Origin: Cytidiella melzeri
Taxonomy: Eukaryota > Basidiomycota > Agaricomycetes > Polyporales > Irpicaceae
DNA: 64,000 bases
NCBI GenBank assembly: GCA_022592445.1
Contig: JABYQR010000057.1
Coordinates: 104,467-168,466, forward strand
Reading direction: 5' to 3'
Shown: one piece after another, positions 11,120-22,199 of the stretch
Layout of the letters: every line of letters begins with the position of its first letter
Numbering within the stretch: position 1 is the first letter of the stretch
Translations under genes and position numbers: made by a program
Notes under the pieces: model-generated
Told to the model about the DNA's origin: nothing
Database searches by the model: none
The model's input: the letters and a program-made list of their open reading frames with translations, nothing else

Positions 11120-13016
11120 TCATTGATACTCCATCGTGTCTACCTTGGCTTCATCCCGGGGTATGATCGTCCCTAAATCTATGACGGTGTAGAATGAGAA
11201 AGTCTTCATCTCCGGCTGCCTGTGCTGCGTTTGGATGCGCGACGGTGTACCAGGGTCCTCCGAGGGTTCAGCATCGTCCGAACGATAGGTATAGCTTACG
11301 AGCATATTGAACTAGATACCTCAATTAGACCAGCATTTCGTTGGTGCATGGAAAGCTAGAGAAGAAGCATACCTTTATATTCCCTCGCGCCTCCTTCGAA
11401 ATCACAACTTCCCCACCCACGACAGTGACATTCGCCCGCCTCTCAAGTATCCCGACCGTCTTGGAACGCCCTCTCGTCTGATCCCTCCCACCGCCCCTCA
11501 CCTCCCCATCAAAATTGTCTTCCTCAACACCAAACATCTCTTCGTCGTCCTCGTACTCCCATGCTTCAGCAAACGCTGCAATCGGGAACGGTGCACTGGG
11601 AAGTGTCACAGCAAACGGCGGACGACGGGCTTTGTTCGCAGCTCCCTCGTCCACGGTGGTAATGGGCGTAGAACGTTGCACTTGCAGCCGTACTTGTATC
11701 GGATCGTACAAGGGATTCGTAAAAGAAAGCTGGAATGGATACGTCTTCCCCGCTTGCATAGCCCCTTCGATATCGGAAAGCTGTATCGTCTTGCCCGGAC
11801 GCTTGGCTGACGCCAGAACCGCGAACATATGCGGAAGACTGACGGTGATGGCGGGGAGATAGTTTGCGGCGACGAGCTTGATTTTGTATCGTACGGACTG
11901 GGCTTTTTGCTCAGGTTTGATGAGAATGTGGCGACAGCTGGGACAACGCTTGGATTTTTTCGAGTGCAGAGGAATCCGTAGTGGTTTCAGATCTCTGGAT
12001 CGTCCATAACTTTCGTCAACGTGAAACGGTCACCGAGAGAGGGACTCACTGAGTTTGCAGGGAGTTTATCCAGCTGTTCTCCCACCGCTGCTCGATGGTG
12101 GCAACCTCGCCTGTGTCTTCCAAATGCCTCACGAACTCCACGTCCGTCTCGCCGCCACCACCCATTGTAAAGTTGCTCGATCCAACCTCGACTCTTGCTC
12201 TGTAGTCCGGAACCTCGTTTCGGTTCGCTTTTTCTCGACTAGAGCGACTGCGGCCCGCTTGCGGTGTATACTTTGCAACACCGGGAATGTCTCTTGCGAG
12301 AGCAGACGACGCGGCGGCTGTGATGGGATTCGTGTGAGTGTGGTGTGAATGCGATGCCGCAGGGGCTGTGGAGGGGGATGCACGTAGGTGAGGTTCAAAA
12401 TGCTCCTTCAGTCGCTCGAACTCGAGTGATTCCGGCGCGGAGTCTTCAAATTTCTGTAACTGAGCTGCTCATATATGACATTAAAGACATTAGCCCGTCA
12501 TAGAATAGCGTAGAAGCGCACCAGCCAGCCCAGTCGGCTTTTCAAAAGTGATTCCGACTTCCGCTGAGTCCCATCGGCAGTGATTGCAGTACAAGAAGAA
12601 AGGCGGCTCTCCGACGGTGTTCACGATGACAGGCCGTCCGTCCCCAGCATCGGGAGGATCTGAGGGAACGACAGACAACGTGTTTCTGCAGTTGGGACAC
12701 ATGAAGCAATTGCGGGCGCAGCTTTTCTTACTCTGTCATCAAGGCCATACCCGCTGTACAAATCACGCAGCACGCACCGGTTCTTCTCTGCGCGGACGCT
12801 AGCACTGGGGACTTCGAACAGACAGTTCGGGCAGTAGTAGCCGCTAACTTCTACCATGACACAGCGGTTGCACCTGATAGCGTCGCACTCCTCACAGAAA
12901 AATAGACTGTGTAGTGGATGGAAGCTGTAGGAGGATGAAGGGAGGTTTGGCGGCGGTGGATGCGGTGTCGAGGCCAAACACGGGCAGTAAAACTCTACGC
13001 TAGGAGTAGGAGCCAT
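11120..13016 (-). CDS. Dynactin subunit 4 (p62)
   Basis: Exons 12778-13016, 12522-12721, 12050-12464, 11373-11994 and 11120-11311 join to 555 residues; the ATG at 13016 starts MAPTPSVEFYCPC. The N-terminal third is a cysteine-rich zinc-binding module: YCPC, FFCEECDAIRCNRCV, YYCPNC and NCFMCPNCRNTL. It is followed by FFLYCNHCRWDS. The C-terminal half is beta-rich with an acidic insertion (EYEDDEEMFG). This matches p62, which caps the pointed-end complex of dynactin, the adaptor that joins dynein to cargo. The second intron has a tandem GAGCAG acceptor (at 12465-12470), so forms differing by one residue are possible. The C-terminal strand FSFYTVIDLG is typical of the family. Confidence 0.9.
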
Positions 13017-13277
13017 GTCGTGTCTTTGCTCTGCAATCAGCTTTCTGTCCGAGCAACGGCACGTTGACGATGTGGTGGCCAGGAAGAAAGAGGTCATGAA
13101 TATGGGCGCCTACACGTGATCGCGTCTCGCATTTGCCAACACGTGCTGCCCATCATGTTTTCCGCCGATTTCGATAGGTGAGCTCAGTGCAGCGAGACGC
13201 AGAAACTATACAGAATGAAGCTTCAAATATGAATGGTCAATATTCAAGCACTACGACCCTGTCGTTTAACATTGTCC

Positions 13278-14429
13278 TCAAGCCGCTGGCCTCCTAGTAT
13301 CAAGGCGAGCCAGCGTTTCCTCAAGCCTCGCAGCACGAGAAGCATTCATCCTCTCCTCCCACTCCTCGTCCCTGCTAACATAACTCATCGGTCGACTGTT
13401 CTCACTTGTCCAGCTCTCCCTCACTGAACCATCCCCATCCGCATTGGCACGAGCGATCGCCAGTGCCCTCGCCTGCGCCTTCTGCTCCCTCATCGCATCC
13501 GTCAACATCCCCGACAGAACTAACGTGCTCCCACGTGTATGACCATACGCCGGAGGAGGCGGAACCGCTATTACGTTGTCCTCCACATCGCCTGTGCCAA
13601 CGCCACTTTGCGCCAGCGCCGCGGCATACGTCGGGAGCGGCGGGCGATTCCACGGGGCGAACCCGATGCCCATGGCACTCGCACGCCTGCCGCCAGGCAT
13701 GGGCAGATCTGACCCGTGAACGTGAGCCCAGCGCTGTGCGCGCATGTGGTAGATGCTGCGTTCGGCGAACACGAGTTGGGCGAGGGCGGCGACGCAGAAT
13801 GCGACGTGCAGGAATATCTGGGTGGTGTTGACGTCGTTACCTGAGTTGTTGTTGGCGTCAACGCCGTTCAAGCTGGTGCCATGGCTAGAGTTGGCAGAGA
13901 GGTGATTGGTGAGGAGAACCCAACCTGCGATGGTACCGATGAAAATAACGATTTGGCCGAAGAAGATGAGGATAGAAGTCAAGGGAATGCCTCGAATAAG
14001 AGGGACATTCTTGGGTGTCAACCTGGCGAGTAAGCTTTTTGTGATTGTGTGGTTGGTAGGTACGGACGCTACGGACGCTTCGTCCGCTATAGCAGCCGGG
14101 GCAGGCGCAACATCCGCCTGGGGTTGATCCCTGTCCGCTGGATGGCGAACGGGTAACACTGCCTGGTTCCCTTGAGCCGTAGGAGGTGTCTCTTCATGCT
14201 CCGGCTCGCGATACCCAATTTCTCCTCGCTTCGAGGGCAATGGATCCGCTTCTGCAGGGACCGCTCTGCTTGGCCCCGCTTCATTGCTACGACCAACCGT
14301 AGCCGTCAGAGGTACGTCCTCCAGAGCAACTTCAACCACACTAGCATGAACCTCTCGGTCCTGCACCTGTCCCTCCTCGCCCACTGGTACCTTTACCATG
14401 CTCGAACCTGTCGTGGCGTCATGCTGCAT
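13278..14429 (-). CDS. Two-pass membrane protein of unknown function
   Basis: A single exon of 383 residues. Residues 1-135 are polar, Pro/Glu/Ala-rich and probably disordered. Two hydrophobic helices follow (about 151-173, ILIFFGQIVIFIGTIAGW, and about 205-223, IFLHVAFCVAALAQLVFAE). They are separated by a short loop with three N-glycosylation sequons (NSS near 180, NNS near 194, NTT near 201), which puts that loop on the luminal or outer side and both tails in the cytosol. The C-terminal region has VPPPPAYGHTRGSTLVLSG and a charged Arg/Glu helix near the end. No catalytic motif is visible. I do not recognise a named family. It is transcribed in the same direction as dynactin p62, 260 bases upstream of it. 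Confidence 0.75.
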   Translation of the reverse strand: MQHDATTGSSMVKVPVGEEGQVQDREVHASVVEVALEDVPLTATVGRSNEAGPSRAVPAEADPLPSKRGEIGYREPEHEETPPTAQGNQAVLPVRHPADRDQPQADVAPAPAAIADEASVASVPTNHTITKSLLARLTPKNVPLIRGIPLTSILIFFGQIVIFIGTIAGWVLLTNHLSANSSHGTSLNGVDANNNSGNDVNTTQIFLHVAFCVAALAQLVFAERSIYHMRAQRWAHVHGSDLPMPGGRRASAMGIGFAPWNRPPLPTYAAALAQSGVGTGDVEDNVIAVPPPPAYGHTRGSTLVLSGMLTDAMREQKAQARALAIARANADGDGSVRESWTSENSRPMSYVSRDEEWEERMNASRAARLEETLARLDTRRPAA

Positions 14430-15196
14430 GATGAGCTAACCCTTTCAGCCCTCCCGTCGTATTGGAAAAAGCGCCTTCGGCCAGCGACGTCGATGCAAAT
14501 TCCAGCTGTGCAGAAAGAGAGAAATAGAAAAGAGAGTGAAGGCAACCCAGGCCCTGAGAAAGGAATGATACAGTATATAACGGAAACGGCGACGGCGACG
14601 GTGGGTGAAAGGCAAGGTGGAAGAGAGAGGGAAACACAACTGCTATCAATGTATCAGCGCCCCTGTATGATCTCGTTGTTGGACAGCTGCCGTTGCTGGG
14701 GTGCGAACGAGAACCGCCTTGGAGACGCTGTAAGTTCTCGGATCAGACGGGACAGTGTCTCGGAGGGCGGGACATCGGGATTTTCTCAGCTGCAAGACAT
14801 CATGATCGTCAGGACTCAGGCGATCGAGGACTGGGCGTTCATGGGTGCACGCCGGGCTTGTTGAATGATCACGATGCTATTGCTAAGACCGCTGTAGAGC
14901 CTAGTCTACACAAGCAGTACAAGGTGGACAAGTACAAAACCAACTATGGGTATAGTGCGCATAAACTGTAACAATAATGAAGGTACTTTTTCGTCTTGGT
15001 CTAGGGGGGATGTGCGAAGTGCTGTGCCTGAATATGATAAAGTGATGCGATGTAAGTTATGCAAGGGTCCGTCCCGATGGTGCTGCTATGTTATGCTATG
15101 GACTGGGGGATTCCAGGAATGTAGCCAGACGAAATATAAGGAAATAATATGGATGAGTATGAAGAGTTCTGCAGGCACACCGCAGGACGCCCAACC
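14430..15196. other. Intergenic region without recognisable gene
   Basis: About 770 bases between the two-pass membrane protein and the 3' end of arrestin-like 2. A plus-strand open frame here is antisense and featureless. Nothing else is seen. Confidence 0.5.
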
Positions 15197-16805
15197 TCAA
15201 ATATCTGACGGATGACTGTAGGTGTCGCAATATCGATCCGTCACCAGTCGTATCGGGTGCATATGTTCGTGTGAGGGCACTGAAGAAGACTCAGGACGCG
15301 CAGGAAGGAGTTTAACGGCCATGAAGTCCTGTGAGACGACAACGGTTGTCAGCCTCTGACAACTTGGAACGTAAGCTAGAGGAGTACGTACCATCACCCT
15401 CAAATCGCCCGCAAGAAGCGACGGCAGCTTCACGTCCTCGTCCGCTTTGACTTCTCCTTCCCAGTCTAAAACAAGTTCCTCCTCGTGGTCCACTGACCAC
15501 GGGTAGGCTGTTGCCGATGACCACGAAGGCGGATGCTCAATGGGCCGGAGTGTGCCCTCTCCAATCACAGTGTTCTTCCACGCCTTCTGCCCATGTACCT
15601 TCACCGACGTCTGTCGGAACAGGTAAACGCGTATAGAGGCCTTTTGGGTTGAGTGCGCCGCGTGGGATGAGAGAGCGTCTGACAGACTGCCGAGTACTAC
15701 CGACCCAGCTGTCCGAACAGCCGAGCGAAGCGAGCGGGAGGATGTCGAGGTTGAGGTATCCGTGCTACGGGTAGTTACGCGCGTCGGCAGAGATCCGGCT
15801 GATTCAGCGAGACCCATGAATTTTCGTAAAGTGTCTGAAGGACCCTTCAATTGCAAGTGAAACGGGATTGTATCTGATAGTGCGTATATTTGCACGCTAG
15901 GTACAAAGAGCTAAAATGATGAGATCAGTATACAAAGTAATTTAGAGCTTTGACGGCGACAACACACATGACAATCTATTGCGGTTGCAGCGTTTTTCTT
16001 GTCTAAGATTTTTGTCGTCACTTGATGCCAATCCTCAGGGCGAGTTTTGAGCGAGGACAAGAAGGGGAAAAGTGACGGCGAAATAGGGAGATATGGCCGC
16101 GACCGCGGATAGTAGTGTATAGGAATACTGACGCTGTGAGGCACTCTTAGCGTTATCGAATATGGACTCAAAAGGAGTGCTTACGTTTTATGCTTCTTCC
16201 ACGAGCCAACTACTGCTTTTTTGATGTCCACAACTATGCTGTAGGAAATGCGCCCCGCTAGACTCTGCGAGCCAGCATAATTCACGTCGCAAGTGGGAGG
16301 GCAAAGGAAGTTCCCTGCCTCGGTTGTATAATGCGTAGGGAACGGAACATGGAAGGTGTGCCGTGTTGGGCAGCTTGAGCTACTATCACGCCTTTCCCAT
16401 AAAACGTGTTCTTCCGAGAACAGTAGGTGCTGCGTGTAGCTGGCGTCTGACAATGTAAGAGCCTGACGTCCCTCAAGCTATACAAACGCGTCAGTGGCAT
16501 GCGTTTGAGTACGCTGGGCTGGGACATGCCTTAACTGCGACTGAATGTACATTGTCTGAGACTTCTATGTCTCCTTTGATGATGGCATTCCGCGCATATG
16601 TTGGCGCAGTGGCACCGGCTTCCTGCTCGTGTAACGCGACGGTGATCCCACGCGTCTTCGTCGTGAATTTCGCGCTAGGGGTAGATGGACGCGTTCGCGT
16701 AACCAGTTCAAGCCGTCGCTCACCGTCCCGTGGTTCAACAGCGTATGATGGTGATGTAGTCGACGGCGAATATGACGGAGGTGGTAGTAATGAAGTTGAG
16801 CTCAT
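15197..16805 (-). CDS. Arrestin-like protein 2
   Basis: Exons 16530-16805, 16185-16477, 15968-16133, 15392-15910 and 15197-15328 join to 461 residues. The start at 16805 was chosen by alignment with arrestin-like 1; an in-frame ATG also lies at 16835. The leader is LLPPPSYSPSTTSPSYAVEP. It is followed by GITVALHEQEAGATAPTY, LEGRQ, LWERRDS, the VPFPTHY strand, the HYYPRSRPYLPISPS strand and SDTIPFHLQLKGPSD, all shared with arrestin-like 1. The protein is probably a cytosolic trafficking adaptor of the arrestin-related type. Intron 1 appears to use a GC donor (AAG|GCATGT): homology places the exon end at SVAVK, matching SVLLK before a normal GTGAGT in the paralogue. Confidence 0.85.
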
Positions 16806-16835
16806 GCTAGCTATAGAGGATGAAGTTTCGACCAT

Positions 16836-18121
16836 GGCCGGAGTAAAGGGGGAGGGGGTAACGTATAAGCGTAAGTTGGTGGCGAAGTCGGAGGCTCTCT
16901 TATTAAATATCAGGGAGCAGCCAAGCCAACGCGATGTGCTTGCTACCAAAGCTATGACTCGCTTTGACTCAGGAGGCCCAGGCACCAGTCAAAACGTGCC
17001 GACCTTAAGCCCGTTTGTCTGCGGGCCCGGTCAGGTCGGTTCGTTTGACGCTGAATCGGTGATACCAACACGCCTTTGCAGCAGATGCTGACTGCGGCCG
17101 CAGTTCGAAAGATGGTGATGAGGAGAATGCTGGGGCTACAGAAGTCGTATGAGCTAGACTCTGTTACATGCAGATGGGTACTGTCGAGTGGAAAGGTGGT
17201 CGAGCAAGGGGGGCATGTTGGACTTACAATGTCAAGCGCTCCGATCAGCTTTACACAAGCGCGCTTCCGGTGGTTATGAGTCAAAGAAGCGGCGGCCCAG
17301 TACTGCCAAATGTAAGCACTGAAACAACGTTTGCGATTTTGGACGGACGCTTTACTCAGCCAAATCAGAGGAAGCGGTTCGTGCCATAATCTGCTGTGCA
17401 CTGTTAATCTTGACCAACAGGAGGAATCCGGATCGAAGACCAATGGCTGTGCAACGCGGCGACGCAGCATAGCGCGTACTGCGACGGAAACGTGTTGGGG
17501 AAGGCTGATATCACTGCCCACAGCAATTCCTCCAGCAACACGCAAGATTCGCGCCCTTACTCTCAAAGTCTGCCATCTCGTCGTTGCCAGCCGATTGCCT
17601 AGCTGCGATGAGTGAACGCAGGGATCCTGGCATTGTCTAGATCAAGAGGCAGCCTGCTACCTATAATTGAATGAGTTTTCCCCAAGTAAGGATAGCATAC
17701 TTTAGACCCCAATGAGCAGCAACTGCGGATACGACTTACCTGCGGGTCTAAAAAGCGCAGCAATCCGATGCTACGTCGCAGATTGAGAGTCTGATCTTGA
17801 GGAGAGTTTATATTGTATATGAAGGATACGAGCATTGAGAGCCACATAACTGCGACCTCGCCGAAGGACTCGCCAGAATAGAGACAAAATCGGTTGTTGA
17901 GCAACAGTAGCACTTGAAGTTATTCGATCGTCGTTTGTTTGTATGTGTTAGCTTCACAAGCTTTCACATCACAATGACAAACAAAGACGCAACTGAGGCA
18001 CTAGGGAATTGAACATTAGGTAATTTCAGCAGTATATCCAAAAATATTAGATTCCAAGGTTACTCTATCACGATTCTACCTACGTATCTCCAGCCAACTT
18101 TGAAAGCCCAGAGGAAAGTAA
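16836..18121. other. Intergenic region without recognisable gene
   Basis: About 1.3 kb. A 204-residue open frame (16952-17566, -) has no domain-like pattern and starts inside the arrestin promoter. Several plus-strand frames are equally featureless. A noncoding transcript or a degenerate gene cannot be excluded. Confidence 0.4.
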
Positions 18122-20299
18122 TCAGAAATACTTCTCCCAGAATCCTGGTGTGCCATTTGTAGGCGCAGCAAAGTCCTCTATACCCACAAGCTTTATCATC
18201 AGGTTATATATCTCCACATTCTGGAAGGTGTCCATCACGTAAACATCCTCTGAAGTAGAATGCCAGCCCTTGTTAGGCCAAGACAACCATCGCTTGAAAA
18301 TCCCACTGTGCGAGGATTGCTCAACGGCCTTAACGACCGCTGAGAAAGGTCCATGGGCCACGAACATGGCGTGCATAGTAGGGTTGTGGTTATCGTATCC
18401 GTGATTCTGTATGACATTAGTCACAGCTGCAAGACGTATAGAACAAGACCACGTACTCCCTTATTCATACCAGAGCCATTCTCAATATGGTCCGTCAGCG
18501 CGTAGCCTTCCTTCGGGACAACATAAATCGGTGCAATACGATCGTTGTGAGCGAAATGCCAACGTTCTGGCATGGTGTCGTGAGTGAACACTTCAAATTT
18601 ACCGCCACTATCAGCAGCAGCCTCTGACAACTTGTTGAGGTAATATGAGGTGTTCGTATCAGGTTTGAAGCGAAGGCCTACAGACGGCCAACCTTCATAC
18701 ACCATGTTAGTATATTGCACGTGCATCTCAAGGCGTGAAGCCTCACCGTCAGAGTGGTCAATCATCTGGAAGCCATCGCCCAAGAGGTCGTCCATGTACA
18801 GTAACTCAGGATGGCTGGTGTCAGTCATGCCGTGATCACTGACGAAAACGACGTCTACGATGTCAGTAAGGTTTCTCGCTTCGAGTGACTCTTGCAGTTC
18901 CTTTGCAAATGTGTCGACTTGCTCGAGAGTATGCTACCAACCCAATGAAATTGAACGAGGCTCAAAAATTTCGGATTGTCCAACGTACGTTCACTAGTGC
19001 AGAGTAAGGTCCTGTTAAGTGACCAGCCTGATCCAGAGAAGGTTCATACGCTGAGCACGCGGCTCGAGTCAGGGACAATATGCAAGCAGAAAAACGGAGG
19101 ACAGTCACCCATAAGAAGCTGAGGCCGTTCGTCCAGAGGGAGGTCGATCCACTCCATGAGTTTATCATGCTTCCATTTCAGTGGCACCTTATCCTAGATC
19201 AAAGGTCAGCAGAGTAACAATGACCTCATGTCTGAAGGCTTACTTTCCAAGGCACGAAGTAGGTCGGAGTAGCGCCTCTCAACGTCTCGGGAGGGCCGGG
19301 CCTAACCGTTAATCAGCATGCATTACTGAAGCAGGCCTAGGTAGAGTACGGACCACATCAAGTTCGCTGTGATCAGACCTGCTCGCTCCGCTGTTTCCCA
19401 CATCTTGCTTCTCATAAGGTTCAAGACTACTGCAAAAGAAAATATGAAGGCTCACAGGTTCACCGTACCACCATGACGAGTTCCAGCATGATTCTATTTT
19501 ATTGTACCGAAATTCGGTCTTGCTTGCGGGATCCCAGAAATTCTGCGCATAGCCGGTCAGTTGATATGTGAGGTACCATGGTTATTGAGTGGTTACGTTT
19601 GCGACAATACCATGAGACTCCGCATATAGACCTGTCCTGTGCCCACGAGTTAAAACCTTATATACTTCGCAAACTCTTCAACCTACATAAGGGCCCAATG
19701 ATTGCTGGTCCGGATTAACTGTCAATTTCGTCCGTGTGTGACGGAATGTGGCTTCACTCACGGGAAGGTTAATGTCTAGCGAAACAATTGTTATTCTGTA
19801 AATTATAGGAAACAACGGCCGTGTCTCACCGGAAATATAGGCTGCATGGACTTTGCCCGGAGGCCCTTCTTGCTGATGGCCAAGAGGTGCGGTGTGTACC
19901 CGCGGTCCAGGTAGTCCGCTCTGAACAAACTATCAACATGAAGGGTCACAGTCAACTTGAGTGATGAGCGCACCGAAGACCGTCTATGGAAACAATCAAA
20001 GCGGTCTTCTTGAACAAATGCGTGCCATTACTTCGCAGCTTCTGGCTGTCGAAGTCCGCTATGGGCCTTGGTGGCGGGTGTATAGTGCGTAGTAGCGGTG
20101 GACCGAAGACAGCACCAAGCATGAGCACTATCAGGCCAACAGCTGCGCAGTAGAGCCATCTGCGCGACTTCTGTTCTGGGAACTCGGAAATGTCGTCGTC
20201 GTTGTCGTTGTAGTCTTCATGGGAGCTTGACAGTAAACCCTTCCGCTCTTCGCCCAGCATATCGTCTCTGCCTTTGTCGCGCTCGTGTTCCATGGCCAT
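18122..20299 (-). CDS. Type II membrane phosphodiesterase/nucleotide pyrophosphatase (ENPP family)
   Basis: Twelve exons: 19974-20299, 19830-19920, 19762-19775, 19687-19704, 19597-19636, 19456-19542, 19354-19403, 19244-19301, 19109-19193, 18989-19050, 18457-18933 and 18122-18406. They join in frame to 530 residues. A cytosolic acidic N-terminus is followed by a signal-anchor helix (about 48-68, YCAAVGLIVLMLGAVFG). The alkaline-phosphatase-superfamily metal and catalytic motifs follow in order: SIDGLR (metal Asp), TLTFPNHW (nucleophile Thr), DQAGH, VFVSDHGM, and NHGYDN near the C-terminus. The domain ends KLVGIEDFAAPTNGT. Such enzymes hydrolyse nucleotides or phosphodiesters on the extracellular or vacuolar side using two zinc ions. 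Exons 3 and 4 are only 14 and 18 nt, and the nucleophile threonine is encoded within the 14-nt exon. All expected motifs are present, so the enzyme should be active. Confidence 0.92.
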
Positions 20300-20709
20300 T
20301 ATGTGATATTCAAGTCGTTAAGTGGGTATAGACTGTCAATAAGGTATGCGGTTCTAGGCTTTAGTCGTGAAAGGTAGCATTCGACGTTGTGGAAGGTGGA
20401 AGAGAGACTACTGCTACCGCACATCTCCTAATCGGGCAGAAGCAGCGCTTTTGGGCGCTCCACTAGCAGTGCGGATCAATCCCAGTCTCGCGGCGATGGC
20501 GCTCTCAGATTCTCTTGGAACAACGATGGCATTCATGCAACCCAAAAATCATCGTAAATCAATTTGCTCACGCTTACATTTTTTTGAATACTAAAATACA
20601 ACTCTCGTCATTGACAAGAGTGCTAGAGAATAGACACTAATAAAAGGCCCTTAATGTACAATGTTCAGCACTGTTGAAACCACCCCCCCAACACAACATA
20701 TGAGCCGAC
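20300..20709. other. Promoter region of the ENPP gene and 3' region of aquaglyceroporin 1
   Basis: About 410 bases between two minus-strand genes. No recognisable coding content. Confidence 0.5.
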
Positions 20710-22199
20710 TCAGACCAGCTCTATACCAGTGATACCTGGCTTCGTACGCTCAGCAGACATTGCTTGCGCATGAACGAGTCTAGCCCTCTTGTCCCTAGAA
20801 GCAAAGTACTATCAGCAAAGGAACGCAGCGAAAACGCTCGAACGGATACTAACGGTCGGTTAGTGACGGATTCTCGTCCCAAGAACAGGAAGACGTCGTA
20901 GAGGCCAACACCGGCGATGCCGCCCAGGATCGAAGCAATGATAGGGCACCATATCCAGTATTGACTACAACGCTCATTAGTCAATTCATCTCGAGTTCGG
21001 ACGGCGGCTGGACTTACTTTCTGTAAGAGAAAGGGTGATGGCCATATCCGACCATGGCTAGGAAGGCGCGAGGACCGAAGTCACGGGCAGGATTGATGGC
21101 GTAACCTGTCTGCATGCCGAGGCCACAGCCGATGACACAAAGGGCGAAGAACAAGCCCAATGGTACCAAGCCGGCAGGAGGCGGCCCGTTGTTTTGGTCG
21201 GTAATGGCACATACGAAGATCAACAAGGTAAATGCGCCGAGGAACTCGTCGAAGAAGCAATGGACGTTGGACATATATCCCATCTGCGTAGTACAACATC
21301 ATGAGCTGTCCGTGCACGACACGTACACAGGCCTGAGCTCACCGCAAAAGTGGCAAACATGCCGGCTGTCCCCGCAGCTCCGTCGAATTGACCTGGAATC
21401 GTGCGAATTCCTGCTCCACCTTCCGCGATGTTGATAGCACCCAGGTAGTTGCCATAAGTGATGGCGGCACCGAAGAATGCGCCTAATGTTTGGGCAATAA
21501 CGAAAGTGGGAACCTTACGCCAAGGGAAGTCACGCCAAACCGCCATAGCGATAGTAACAGCCGGATTGAGATGACCTCCGGAAATACCACCCGCAATCCA
21601 TACACCAACGGCGACGGCTAAGTAGAACCAAGCATGAGCTAACGGCGACGGCAGGGATAAGCAGAAGAAAGAACGTACCTGAAGCCCATCCAATAACAAT
21701 GGAAATCCATACACCTTTATCACCGCCCGGACTCACTAACTTATTTCCGCCCAATGTAACTTGACAGCTGACACTCGTTCCAAGGAACACAAGGACCATG
21801 GTTCCAATAAACTCTGCCATAGTTTCGCGGCCAACTTCTCTGATGCGCCGTCGTCTATTAGCATAAGCGTGAAAGAGATGTCACTGGCGCGTACCTGAAC
21901 CTCGACCATCGGTTCGGATACTTGGTAATGTACTCGCCAGCAGGGATGGCCGGCTCCTCAAGGAATTTACTGTGAAGGAATTGGATCATGACAAATGTAT
22001 GGACAAAGGTCCTTGCGCACCGAAGCCCTCTCCATCGTCCACCGTATGTAGTCCTAGGTGTGAACTCCGTGTATGTGTTTGGAGTGGAGTTGGTACCATT
22101 CTCCGAGGTGGGCACTTCCTCGACGTGCTTTATGTCCTCTTTGTGGTCATCGTCGTAATTTCTAGACGGATGAGAAGCGTAATCGCGGTGTGAAGACAT
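20710..22199 (-). CDS. Aquaglyceroporin 1 (MIP family)
   Basis: Seven exons (22021-22199, 21895-21969, 21679-21854, 21343-21617, 21018-21283, 20854-20964, 20710-20794) join to 388 residues. The two pore motifs are GGHLNPAVT and [10 protein letters not shown]; Asp after the second NPAR is the mark of glycerol-transporting channels. Six membrane segments are predicted, including AEFIGTMVLVFLGTS and FTLLIFVCAITD, with a long charged cytosolic N-terminus. A tyrosine-rich patch [10 protein letters not shown] precedes the first helix, as in the paralogue at 37138-38505. The first intron (21970-22020, 51 nt) has no in-frame stop, so a form retaining it would gain 17 residues in the N-terminal tail. 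The last three introns fall at the same positions and phases as in aquaglyceroporin 2, and the exons of 266 and 111 nt are the same length. Confidence 0.9.

Noticed and set aside
16952..17566. 204-codon minus-strand open frame upstream of arrestin-like 2.
   Set aside because: The composition is random, there is no domain pattern, and the end overlaps the probable promoter of the arrestin gene.
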